Source of the DNA: Thalassobaculum sp965228445 | GTDB taxonomy: Bacteria; Pseudomonadota; Alphaproteobacteria; Thalassobaculales; Thalassobaculaceae | Direction: 5' to 3' | Assembly: GCA_965228445.1 (NCBI GenBank) | Contig: OZ245813.1 | Coordinates: 3,906,001 to 3,970,000 of the forward strand | Length of the DNA: 64,000 nt | In this document: in pieces, positions 35,793 to 43,701 of the stretch | How the letters are laid out: each line of letters opens with the position of its first letter | Position numbering within the stretch: the first letter of the stretch is position 1 | The notes under the pieces: model-generated | Databases searched by the model: none | Told to the model about the DNA's origin: nothing | Seen by the model: the letters and a program-made list of their open reading frames with translations, nothing else | Program-made: the position numbers and the translations under genes

Positions 35793-38099
35793 TTACTTTT
35801 CGACGCCCTCAATTAATCCGTTGACCGTCGCCACTTTAAGCAAATCGCTTGGGCCTCTTGAGCGCAGGCCTAAAAGTTCAAGAGCATATCGCGCCCTAGA
35901 TGCGGCTACGTATAGTCGGTTGTGGGCAGCATAAGAAGCAAAGCTTCGTGAATTATAGTTTTCCGTCTCGCCCTCTTGTGGGACGCGCCCCTTGTCGACT
36001 CCGACGACAATTACTACGTCAAATTCCAATCCGCCTACAAAGTCCGCGTGGCCTAATACCATATGCCCAGACTTTTCGGCTCTCTTGACAGTAGTAAAGT
36101 CACCTCTGCGCTCCAAGTAGGTTGTGGGTTTATTTGAAAGTTGTGAATAAGTTTTAAGTTGATCTAAAATATCATCATTCAAAGTGGTAATTAAAATCTG
36201 TGATCGGACGCACTCGGTTGTGTTTTGTAAATAGTCCGCGCGCCGGAAGGCGCCTTCAATCAATTCATTTTCATCAGAGTAATCAATGTAACGCACGGGT
36301 TGAGATTTTCTTTCATCTTCAGAGGTAAATGCGCTCGATGTTCCTTCTAAAGTATCATCAAAATTGGTAAATAATGTCGCTCCAGATGCTAATACAGAAT
36401 GGCAAAAATCTCTGATTTGGGCTGAGCTTCGAAAAACTGCGTTTACCGAAGTTCTATCCTCCTTGGTTTCTTTGTCTCCACCAAAAAGTTCAGAGACAGG
36501 GTTAATATCATTCCATCCACGATCGCCAATGGCTTGTGCGTGGTCTACTGTAAAAGATATCGGCAACACATCTATTTGCCTTGTAAAATAATGAAAAACA
36601 TGTAATTCGTTAATATTAAACAAGTGGGTTTCATCGATTGCTATAAAGTCATATCCCTCTTTTGCGCGACGCCTCCGCCATATTGGAGTATCAAGCTGTC
36701 CAATTGCCGAAATCACAACATCATCGGTATCGAATTGACTAGATAACTCGAGTTGTTCTTGGTATTTTTTGAAAACACTGAAGCTAAACCCTTTATCTGC
36801 TGTATTTTTTATAGGTAGCCCATAATTAAGAGAAGGGCATTTTTTGTAAATATCGAAAGAGTCGCCCGATCTACCTTTTATGAGAACGCCAATCTCATGC
36901 TGAAATAGAGCGGACAGATCGGACGGTGGGGAGTTGTCAAGTAGATCCTGAAAATCACTGCTAAGATGGGGTTTAAAAGACGGGTAATCTTTTTCCAATG
37001 CAATCTTAATGGCTTCCTCTATATACATCCTCTGTAGAAATTTTGAATCTTGTGCGTCCCGATCCACAAATTCAGTTTCGGAAATCGATTGACTTAAAGT
37101 TTTTGCGCACAACGAAGCTAGGGTTTCAACTTCCAGGGAAATTTGGTCAGTGTCTCGGTTTTTATCTTGGAAGTTTTCCGAATCAATAACCTGCAACGCG
37201 TCGCTAATAGACTGACGGGTCTCTTCGCTGTGCGTCACGATCAAGGCATTGCAAGGCTTATTCTCTCTTCGTGATGTTCGAAGTACCTGTACTGTTCTCA
37301 ATATTAGAGAAAGCGTCTTTCCAGTCCCGGCGGGTCCCTCCAGCCTATGCGGCTTGTCCATTGGTGCCCGGATAAATTTCTTTTGATTGTTCGTTGTTTT
37401 GGGAAGCCAATCATCAAATGGGCTGTGAATTGGCCTGTTTGCATTAATCTGATGGTCCAGTTTGGTAAGTTCAACTTGTCCGCTACCAATGGGTTCGCTG
37501 AGATTTGCCTCGGCTTTTGCGGTTTGGCTATATATCGCTGGCAGTCGATCAAAAACCCTTCGAAAGTTTGTCTCATTGGCCGTTTCTGTGGCAGAATTTG
37601 CCCCTTCCCATCCCGATTTGTATACGAGAAGGAACCGTCCGGCCATATCACGCTTAACTAGTCTTTCATTCATTGGTTCTCGTTCTATTGCTATACGGTA
37701 GGGGGACGTGGAATATGGGAGAGGAAATATAACAGCTTTAGAAGATCCGGATATTATCTTTTCAGACTTATTTAATAATCCACCTGCCCAATATTTAGAG
37801 CAAAATCTTAGCAGCTTCTGAAAGGACTGAAGTGACTCAGAAGATCGTAGTTCAGTAAATAATGAAGATTGATCGCAATCAATAACTAAATATTTTTTCT
37901 TTTTCCAGGAGCCTTTTGTTGTTATAAATACGCCCTCGCGGTCCTGTAATATAAATACGTTTTTGATTCGGAAAACAAATTGAAGGTCACCAGAAAGGGC
38001 TCTAATAAGTTTATCCCCTTCTTCAAAGTCAATAGACTGGTAGGCTCTTCCAGATATAAATTCGGAAAGCGCACCGTCGTCTATGCAAATGTATTTCAT
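35793..38099 (-). CDS. SF1 helicase-like ATPase with unknown N-terminal domain
   Basis: This 768-residue protein has residues about 1-240 that resemble nothing I recognise. From there a UvrD/Rep-like superfamily 1 motor follows: Walker A GPAGTGKT (255-262), Walker B FIAIDETHLF (485-494), motif III-like FTVDHAQAIGDRG (516-528), motif V-like VLGHADFVGGLEFDVVIVVG (681-700) and motif VI HNRLYVAASRARYAL (726-740). There is no obvious nuclease motif. The ATG at 38097-38099 overlaps the upstream gene's stop codon as ATGA, showing translational coupling and fixing the start. A defence helicase role is inferred from the architecture and the island setting only. Confidence 0.8.
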   Translation of the reverse strand: MKYICIDDGALSEFISGRAYQSIDFEEGDKLIRALSGDLQFVFRIKNVFILQDREGVFITTKGSWKKKKYLVIDCDQSSLFTELRSSESLQSFQKLLRFCSKYWAGGLLNKSEKIISGSSKAVIFPLPYSTSPYRIAIEREPMNERLVKRDMAGRFLLVYKSGWEGANSATETANETNFRRVFDRLPAIYSQTAKAEANLSEPIGSGQVELTKLDHQINANRPIHSPFDDWLPKTTNNQKKFIRAPMDKPHRLEGPAGTGKTLSLILRTVQVLRTSRRENKPCNALIVTHSEETRQSISDALQVIDSENFQDKNRDTDQISLEVETLASLCAKTLSQSISETEFVDRDAQDSKFLQRMYIEEAIKIALEKDYPSFKPHLSSDFQDLLDNSPPSDLSALFQHEIGVLIKGRSGDSFDIYKKCPSLNYGLPIKNTADKGFSFSVFKKYQEQLELSSQFDTDDVVISAIGQLDTPIWRRRRAKEGYDFIAIDETHLFNINELHVFHYFTRQIDVLPISFTVDHAQAIGDRGWNDINPVSELFGGDKETKEDRTSVNAVFRSSAQIRDFCHSVLASGATLFTNFDDTLEGTSSAFTSEDERKSQPVRYIDYSDENELIEGAFRRADYLQNTTECVRSQILITTLNDDILDQLKTYSQLSNKPTTYLERRGDFTTVKRAEKSGHMVLGHADFVGGLEFDVVIVVGVDKGRVPQEGETENYNSRSFASYAAHNRLYVAASRARYALELLGLRSRGPSDLLKVATVNGLIEGVEK

Positions 38100-38974
38100 G
38101 ATCTTGCCTCTTTTTCCGACATGCAATACGACACCAAATTTAAAATAGTTTCATCAATTGGATCTGAAATGCCAATTCGCCCAAACAGATTAGAAAAGCA
38201 CTGAAGTATGTGCTCGATGGTGGGTGATCCAATTTCTACCACTGGCATTGACAATTCATCTTGATTTATGATAAGTCTATTGCTGTACATGTATTTTTTA
38301 CATAAATCATCGTGTGTTTTTTTGTCTAATCCTTTGCCTATTTTTTCTGAAATTACTCGCGGTAAGGTGGTTACTTCCCTTAATAAACATACATATCCGT
38401 ATTTCTCGTCGCCACGGTGAGACAGAGTTTCTAGAAGGTAATGCCCAAGTACAGAGTGTTGGCTTAATCTCGTTATAATATCTCTAATCCGGGATTCAGA
38501 GTTATTGACGAACCATTGATAAATGATATTTGGATTTTCTTTGTTTTTTAATTCGCGTACGGTGATTAATTTTTTTGAAATTTCAGAGAAGTTGGAGTTA
38601 ATTTTGCTGTGTCTTTTGTCTTTTGTGTCTGTCGGAAAATGTGTCTTCGCTATTTCCTCTAATGGAATTGACAAAAGTATTTCCGAGGAAATGTTGGACT
38701 GACGTAAAATCGCCTTTATTCGTCCGCTCAGATCGTTTTCTTCCTGCTCTATTATAATATCAAGCCCATCACGCCTGAGCCAGTCGCTGAGGGTTACGAT
38801 AGGAACATAATTTAGAACAGGGTATTTTTGCTGGGCAACATCACATCGAGCAGTAATGGTTAAGCCATATACGGTGCGGTCCTCGTATCTCGCAGCATAT
38901 CCGCAAGAAAATACTGTTCCCTGAGTGATATTTCCATAAGTCGACGGTTTCAAATGGGGGCGAGTGAAAGGCAT
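38096..38974 (-). CDS. Unknown 292-aa partner of the helicase
   Basis: This 292-residue soluble protein has no signal peptide or membrane segment and no family I recognise. Notable segments are TQGTVFSCGYAARYEDRTVY (18-37), GLTITARCDVAQQKYPVLNY (38-57), PIVTLSDWLRRDG (58-70), and near the end VVEIGSPTIEHILQCFSNLF (245-264). I chose the ATG at 38974 because AAAGG lies 8 bases upstream and because longer in-frame versions (39055, 39136) would overlap the promoter. It overlaps the helicase start by 4 bases. It may sense, recruit or regulate the helicase; nothing in the sequence decides. Confidence 0.7.
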   Translation of the reverse strand: MPFTRPHLKPSTYGNITQGTVFSCGYAARYEDRTVYGLTITARCDVAQQKYPVLNYVPIVTLSDWLRRDGLDIIIEQEENDLSGRIKAILRQSNISSEILLSIPLEEIAKTHFPTDTKDKRHSKINSNFSEISKKLITVRELKNKENPNIIYQWFVNNSESRIRDIITRLSQHSVLGHYLLETLSHRGDEKYGYVCLLREVTTLPRVISEKIGKGLDKKTHDDLCKKYMYSNRLIINQDELSMPVVEIGSPTIEHILQCFSNLFGRIGISDPIDETILNLVSYCMSEKEARS

Positions 38975-39109
38975 TTTTTTTACCTTTATTGTGGAATATA
39001 TCTTAAGTTGGCTTCCTGTATTTTTTCTTAGCCATTGGCGGATGGCGCTTACCCTCATGATACATATCGTTATGCTTCTGATCTTGCTTATCTGATATCT
39101 ACCTCTGCA

Positions 39110-39140
39110 ATTATACATCGAACTATGAGTGTACAATCAA
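39110..39140 (-). promoter_or_regulatory. Promoter of the island operon
   Basis: On the minus strand a perfect TATAAT (39110-39115) is preceded by the overlapping -35-like hexamers TTGTAC (39131-39136, 15-bp spacer) and TTGATT (39135-39140, 19-bp spacer). Transcription would start near 39103, giving a leader of about 128 nucleotides before the ATG at 38974. The -10 is strong; the -35 is imperfect. Confidence 0.55.
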
Positions 39141-39316
39141 TGCCAATAATTTTTGATCGGATAGAGAGGTGGAAAAATGGGGCTAGGCCGATCCTGAGTC
39201 AGAAGCTCCTCCGTTGGTCTGACGCAGTCTGTTTATTTTCATAAGGACTCGGCGACCGCCGATCCGGTGGCGCCGGAGGCGGCCATGGCGCGCTGGGAAG
39301 GCGGTGAGGCGCGCGG

Positions 39317-40411
39317 CTAGGCGTCCTTCCCCGACCACCGCCCCGCCCCGCTGACGAACAGGGCGAAGACGATGCCGTAGAGGAAGCTGTGGCCCAGCAC
39401 GCCCTCGTTCATCGAGACCGAGAAGAAGGCGAAGGCGAAGACCAGCACGACGCTCAGCGGCCGCACCATGACCCCGGCGGTGATCAGGATGCCGACCACC
39501 ACCTCCACCGTGGCGACGATGAACACGAAGATTTCGGGCGGGAAGCCGAACAGCGGCAGGTCGTAGAACTCCACCCCGGCCAGCAGGTAGGTCGGGTGCA
39601 GGAACTTGTACAGGATGCCCAGGTACAGGAAGCTGAGTCCCGTCAGGACACGCAGCACCGCCTGGGGGCGGCCCGGCGGCGTGGCCTCGGTCAGGCGCGT
39701 CACCGCCGCGGGATCGCCCAGCAGGGCGAGCCGGCCGCCGCCCCTGGCGAACAGGTAATAGGCGGTGCCGACCAGCACGCCGGCATAGGCCAGCATGTCG
39801 ACCCCGAACAGCCAGAAGCCGACCAGCACCAGCAGCACAAGCAGGAGGGAGGCCACCCGCGTCCAGATCCCGAGCAGGAAGGCGGCGCCCAGGGCGACTT
39901 GGACCCAGATCAGCCAGTCCCAGTCGCCGGCCAGGTGCCGGAACTCCAGGTCCGAGGCGAACAGCACCGGGCTCTCGCCGATCGCATAGCCGAGCCTCGG
40001 ATGCAAAGCGAAGGCGGCGGTGATGAACATGGCGGCGAGGCCGAGGCGCAGGGCGGTCGGGACCCAGGGCTCCAGGCGCGCGGTGTCGACCCGGGGCAGG
40101 CCGAGCCGGGCGACGACCCGGTCCGGGATGTCGGTGCGGCCGATCACGATCCAGGCGATCACGCCGGCCAGCGCCAGCAGCGAGATCGACACGTTGGCAA
40201 AGCCGAGCGAGGTGAAGATCTCCGGCAGCGGCTTGGCGTGGGCGGTCTCCTCCTGGTCGTGGGTGATCACCCAGGTGTCGTGGGCCAGGGCCGGCCCGGC
40301 CGCGGCGAGGGCGAGCAGCGCCAGCAGGCCGGCGATCCTGAGGCTGGCGGTCAGCGGCTGTCGGGCGGCAGCGGCGACAGCCGCCGGGACGGCGGGGACG
40401 GGCGTCGTCAT
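39317..40411 (-). CDS. DoxX-like multi-span membrane protein
   Basis: This 364-residue inner-membrane protein has about nine hydrophobic segments. After an initial segment come a short extracytoplasmic stretch with AHDTWVITHDQEETAHAKPL and repeated DoxX-type four-helix patterns, notably LRLGLAAMFITAAFALHPRLG and VLTGLSFLYLGILYKFLHPTYLLAG...VATVEVVVGILITAGV. DoxX relatives act in thiol and sulfur redox at the membrane. Its start overlaps the haloperoxidase-like gene by 4 bases, so the two are coupled. The function is unknown. Confidence 0.78.
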   Translation of the reverse strand: MTTPVPAVPAAVAAAARQPLTASLRIAGLLALLALAAAGPALAHDTWVITHDQEETAHAKPLPEIFTSLGFANVSISLLALAGVIAWIVIGRTDIPDRVVARLGLPRVDTARLEPWVPTALRLGLAAMFITAAFALHPRLGYAIGESPVLFASDLEFRHLAGDWDWLIWVQVALGAAFLLGIWTRVASLLLVLLVLVGFWLFGVDMLAYAGVLVGTAYYLFARGGGRLALLGDPAAVTRLTEATPPGRPQAVLRVLTGLSFLYLGILYKFLHPTYLLAGVEFYDLPLFGFPPEIFVFIVATVEVVVGILITAGVMVRPLSVVLVFAFAFFSVSMNEGVLGHSFLYGIVFALFVSGAGRWSGKDA

Positions 40412-41805
40412 TGCAGGGTGCCGTCGATATACCGCCGGGCGTGGGCGTAGACCTTCTGGGCGACCGCCAGGCCGAGGATGCGGCCGGCCTGGTCGCCGGT
40501 GGTGAAATGCGCCTGGCCGTAGATGCCCGACAGCGAGATGTCGCGCGCCGCCTCGCTCAGGGTCTCCATCGCGAGGACCACGTCGGCGGCCGGCCCGTCG
40601 TCGAAGGCGAAGCTGCCGGCCGGGACCACCACGGTGTAGTCCAGCGCGTCGCTGCCGGTCGCCAGCCGGATCGCCTCGGCCCCGGCATAGCCGAAGGCGC
40701 TGTGGCCGGAGACGTGCTCGGGGGCCGCGGCGGTCGGGCGGTAGGGGGTGAAGTCGCCGCCGTCGATCATCTCGGCGCCCTTGCCGCGCCCGCCCCAGGC
40801 CAGGATCCGCTCGCCGGCGAACAGGGCGCGGACCAGGGTCTCCGGACGGGCGGTCAGGAAGTGCATCTTGGCTTCGATCTTGGCGATCGCCGTGTCGTGC
40901 AGCGCGTTGCCCAGGATGAAGAACAGGGTGACGTCCCGGTCCAGGCCGTGCCCGCGGGCCTCGGAGACGTGCTGGGCCAGGATGTGGAACTGGCCGGGGG
41001 GCGTGGGCGTGCCGTTGCCCAGGGTCCAGAACTCGGCGATCGCCTTGTCGCGGTCGGTCAGCTCGGCGTTGACGTCGATGATGTGCTGGGCCAGGGCGCG
41101 CAGCTCCGGCTCGGAATAGGTCAGCGCCGGTGCCGTGGCCGGCCGGAACTCGTCCGCCCGGTACAGGGCGAAGGGCTGGATCAGCGGCCAGTGGGCGCCG
41201 TCGAAGATCGCCGGCCGGCCGTCGGCCCTGAGGATCGGCTGATGGCGGCGCAGGTCGATCACCCGGTCGGCGGGATTGGGCGGGGTATAGCGGGTGTAGT
41301 CCGCATAGGCGCCGGGGCTGCGGTCGCCGAGCTGGTTGGCGCCGTCGGCATGGGCGTGGCGCAGCTCCAGCCGGGCCGCGAGCAGACCGAGCCCGGGGGC
41401 GGTCGCGGTGTCGGTCGAGGACAGCGCCGGGTCGAGGCCGAGCGCGTCCATCACCGTGCCGAACCGCGCCGTCTCGCCCGGGAACAGATCGATCAGGGCG
41501 TGATAGGCCGCGTAGCTGACGGCGACCGACTTGTTCGCCTCGGTGCGCTCTTCCGCCGGACGGCGCAGTCCCGCGGCGTCGAGCCGGACGCCGGCGGCCG
41601 CTTCGTCATACGGGGTCCAGGCGTCGTACATCGCCCGATGCAGCACCGCCAGGGCGCGGGAGGTGACCAGATCGCTGCTCGCGCTCGCCTTGACGGCCTC
41701 GATCGCCGCCTTGTTCCAGCGCACCACGGTCGTCTCCGCCCGCGCCGCCGCCCAATCGCCTGCCGCAGCCAGAATCAAGAGCAGAGGCACGAATAGCCTG
41801 AGCAT
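40408..41805 (-). CDS. Vanadium haloperoxidase/PAP2-like exported protein
   Basis: This 465-residue protein has a signal peptide (MLRLFVPLLLILAAAGDWAAARA). The PAP2/haloperoxidase active-site pattern is visible: K-x6-RP in KMHFLTARPETL, SGH in PEHVSGHSAFGYAG, and a final histidine in SGIYGQAHFTTGDQAG. The two oxidoreductase-type vanadate/phosphate-binding motifs fit a vanadium-dependent haloperoxidase or an acid phosphatase of the same fold. The ATG at 41805 has GGGGGAAAGG upstream, better than the ATG at 41826. It is coupled to the DoxX-like membrane protein that follows. Confidence 0.85.
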   Translation of the reverse strand: MLRLFVPLLLILAAAGDWAAARAETTVVRWNKAAIEAVKASASSDLVTSRALAVLHRAMYDAWTPYDEAAAGVRLDAAGLRRPAEERTEANKSVAVSYAAYHALIDLFPGETARFGTVMDALGLDPALSSTDTATAPGLGLLAARLELRHAHADGANQLGDRSPGAYADYTRYTPPNPADRVIDLRRHQPILRADGRPAIFDGAHWPLIQPFALYRADEFRPATAPALTYSEPELRALAQHIIDVNAELTDRDKAIAEFWTLGNGTPTPPGQFHILAQHVSEARGHGLDRDVTLFFILGNALHDTAIAKIEAKMHFLTARPETLVRALFAGERILAWGGRGKGAEMIDGGDFTPYRPTAAAPEHVSGHSAFGYAGAEAIRLATGSDALDYTVVVPAGSFAFDDGPAADVVLAMETLSEAARDISLSGIYGQAHFTTGDQAGRILGLAVAQKVYAHARRYIDGTLQ

Positions 41806-41910
41806 TGCCTTTCCCCCGCCGATCACGTCTTTAAGAACGACGGAAAAGACTAGCGCGCCACAGTATTAAGAGTCGAGATATTTGCGGACGCCATGTTTCT
41901 GGGCATCCGA

Positions 41911-42477
41911 CTATTGCCCGCGTCCCGGCCACATGCGCCAGAGCAGGCCGTCGCGCTTCACCACCTGATGGCGCAGCACGACGCCGAGGTGGCCGGCGAT
42001 GGACGCGGCGAGGAGGTAGCTCGACAGGACGTGGATCCATTTGGTGGCGACCGCGAGCGCTTCCACCTTGCCGATGGGGTTGGGCAGCGGCCACTGGCCG
42101 AACAGCATCACGCCGTAGCCGCCGGCCATGACGTAGACGTAGCCGGTCACCGGCATCAGGAACATCGCGGCATAGAGCAGCTGCTCGTTGCGGTGGGTGA
42201 ACCGGCGCTCCGCTTCCGACAGGTCCGGGGCCCAGGCCGGGAGCTGCCCGGCCCTCCGGTTGACCAGTCGCAGGACGGCGATCGCCAGCGCCACCAGCCC
42301 GAGCGACTTGTGCCAGTCGTAGTACTGGCTCTGCGACAGGCCGAGGACCACATCCTCCCACGCAATGCGGGTCATGATGTGGCCGGCGACGTATTGCATC
42401 GCGAACAGGAGGACGATGAGCCAGTGGAACAGCTTGGTGAACGCGCCGTAGCCGTGTTCGGTGTTCGTCAGGCCCAT
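41911..42477 (-). CDS. Cytochrome b561-family protein
   Basis: This 188-residue four-helix membrane protein carries diheme b-type histidines: KLFHWLIVLLFAMQYVAGHIM in helix 1, YYDWHKSLGLVALAIAVLRLVNR in helix 2 and WIHVLSSYLLAASIAGHLGVVLRHQ in helix 4. Members shuttle electrons between quinol and periplasmic or cytoplasmic partners. It starts 27 bases after the FMN hydroxy-acid dehydrogenase gene on the same strand, so it may accept electrons from it. That link is inferred from the operon only. Confidence 0.88.
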   Translation of the reverse strand: MGLTNTEHGYGAFTKLFHWLIVLLFAMQYVAGHIMTRIAWEDVVLGLSQSQYYDWHKSLGLVALAIAVLRLVNRRAGQLPAWAPDLSEAERRFTHRNEQLLYAAMFLMPVTGYVYVMAGGYGVMLFGQWPLPNPIGKVEALAVATKWIHVLSSYLLAASIAGHLGVVLRHQVVKRDGLLWRMWPGRGQ

Positions 42478-42504
42478 CGCCGCTCCCCTCAGTAGGTGCC
42501 GTCG

Positions 42505-43641
42505 TCAGTAGGTGTAATCGTCTTCGGCCAACAGCGGATACTGGCTCCAGACATGGGCCGGCTCGACCGCGGTGGTGTAGGAGATATAACGGCCGTCGAT
42601 GTCGTCGAACGAGTTCAGGCCGAGCAGGCCGAGATCGATGCGGACCTCCTCCTCCAGCAGTTCCAGCACCCGGATCACGCCGGCCGCTCCGCCCGCGGCG
42701 AGGCCGCAGCACAGCATCCGGCCGATGCCGACCACATCGGCGCCGAGCGCGCGCGCTTTCACGATGTCGGATCCGCGGGTCACGCCGCCGTCGACGGCGA
42801 TCTTGGCCCGGCCGGCGACCGCGTCGACCACCTCCGGCAGCACGTCGAGCGCGCCCAGCCCGTGATCGAGCTGGCGGCCGCCATGGTTGGAGACGAAGAC
42901 CATCTCGGCTCCGTGCTCGACCGCCATGCGGGCATCCTCGGCGGTGGCGATGCCCTTCAGGATCAGCGGGATGTCGTGGGTCTTCTTGAACCGCTCCACG
43001 TCCTTCCAGTTCAGCGCCTTCTGGAACTCCATGCCCGGCACCTGGCGCCACGGCTTCACGAAGCGGTTCGCCATGTCGCGCTCGCGCCGGCTGTACCAGG
43101 CGCTGTCGACGGTCAGGGCGAAGGACTGGTAGCCATGGTCGACGGCGCGGGCGACGATGTCGTCCAGCCAGGCGTCGTCGCCGCGCTTGTACAGGCAGAA
43201 CACCTTGGTGCCGCCGTCGATCTTCGCCACGTCCTCCAGCGGCACGGTGCCGACCGAGGAGAGGAACAGCGGCACGCCGTATTGGGCGGCGGCGCGCATC
43301 GCCTGGACCGGTCCGTGGGCGGCGAAGCTTTCCAGGCTGCCGACCGGGCAGAGCACGACGGGCAGGGAGACCTTGGCGCCGAGGAAGTCGCCGGTGGTCT
43401 CGACCTCGCGCATGTCGCGCAGCACCCGCGGACGGAAGGCGATCTTGTCGAAGGCCAGGCGGTTGCGCTTCACCGTGGTCTCGCTCTCGGTGCCGCCGCG
43501 CATGTAATCCCAGGTATTGCGGTCGAGATTCACCCGGGCGCGCTTGACGATCTCGTGCAGCACGTGGAACTCGTCACGCACCTTGGCCAGATCGGCATCC
43601 GAGACGGGGCCCAGCTCGGGTGTAGCGGCAGCGTCATTCAT
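42505..43641 (-). CDS. lldD: FMN-dependent alpha-hydroxy-acid dehydrogenase
   Basis: This 378-residue TIM-barrel flavoprotein of the L-lactate dehydrogenase/glycolate oxidase family has SLESFAAHGPVQAMRAAAQYG, TVDSAWYSRRERDMAN, PLILKGI with the FMN-binding lysine, the active-site signature SNHGGRQLDHG (catalytic His and Arg) and FMN phosphate binding DGGVTRGSDIVKA...GIGRML. It oxidises a 2-hydroxy acid, probably L-lactate, to the 2-oxo acid at the inner membrane. A cytochrome b561 gene follows. The lactate preference is not proven by these motifs. Confidence 0.88.
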   Translation of the reverse strand: MNDAAATPELGPVSDADLAKVRDEFHVLHEIVKRARVNLDRNTWDYMRGGTESETTVKRNRLAFDKIAFRPRVLRDMREVETTGDFLGAKVSLPVVLCPVGSLESFAAHGPVQAMRAAAQYGVPLFLSSVGTVPLEDVAKIDGGTKVFCLYKRGDDAWLDDIVARAVDHGYQSFALTVDSAWYSRRERDMANRFVKPWRQVPGMEFQKALNWKDVERFKKTHDIPLILKGIATAEDARMAVEHGAEMVFVSNHGGRQLDHGLGALDVLPEVVDAVAGRAKIAVDGGVTRGSDIVKARALGADVVGIGRMLCCGLAAGGAAGVIRVLELLEEEVRIDLGLLGLNSFDDIDGRYISYTTAVEPAHVWSQYPLLAEDDYTY

Positions 43642-43701
43642 GGTCTGTCTTCCTCCCGGATGCCCGTGGCGGGCGATCGTTGATCGGTTCTCGTTGCTTC
43701 G

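Larger units (their letters stand above)
35790..39245. other. AT-rich genomic island with a two-gene operon
   Basis: Base composition switches abruptly from GC-rich to AT-rich near 35790 and back near 39245. Codon use in the two genes is rich in AAA, AAT, ATT and TTA, unlike every other gene here. There is no integrase, transposase, tRNA or clear direct repeat at the borders. The 342-base stretch 38975-39316 holds the operon promoter and 5' leader and no supported gene. Horizontal acquisition is inferred. Confidence 0.85.

Noticed and set aside
35617..35934. 105-codon plus-strand frame at the left island border
   Set aside because: Crosses the composition boundary, has no family features and overlaps the helicase 3' end.
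38975..39136. Longer version of the 292-residue island protein starting at 39136
   Set aside because: It would overlap the TATAAT box; the ATG at 38974 has the better ribosome site and the leader is otherwise non-coding.
39035..39244. 69-codon plus-strand frame near the right island border
   Set aside because: No ribosome site, no family, and opposite the operon's leader.
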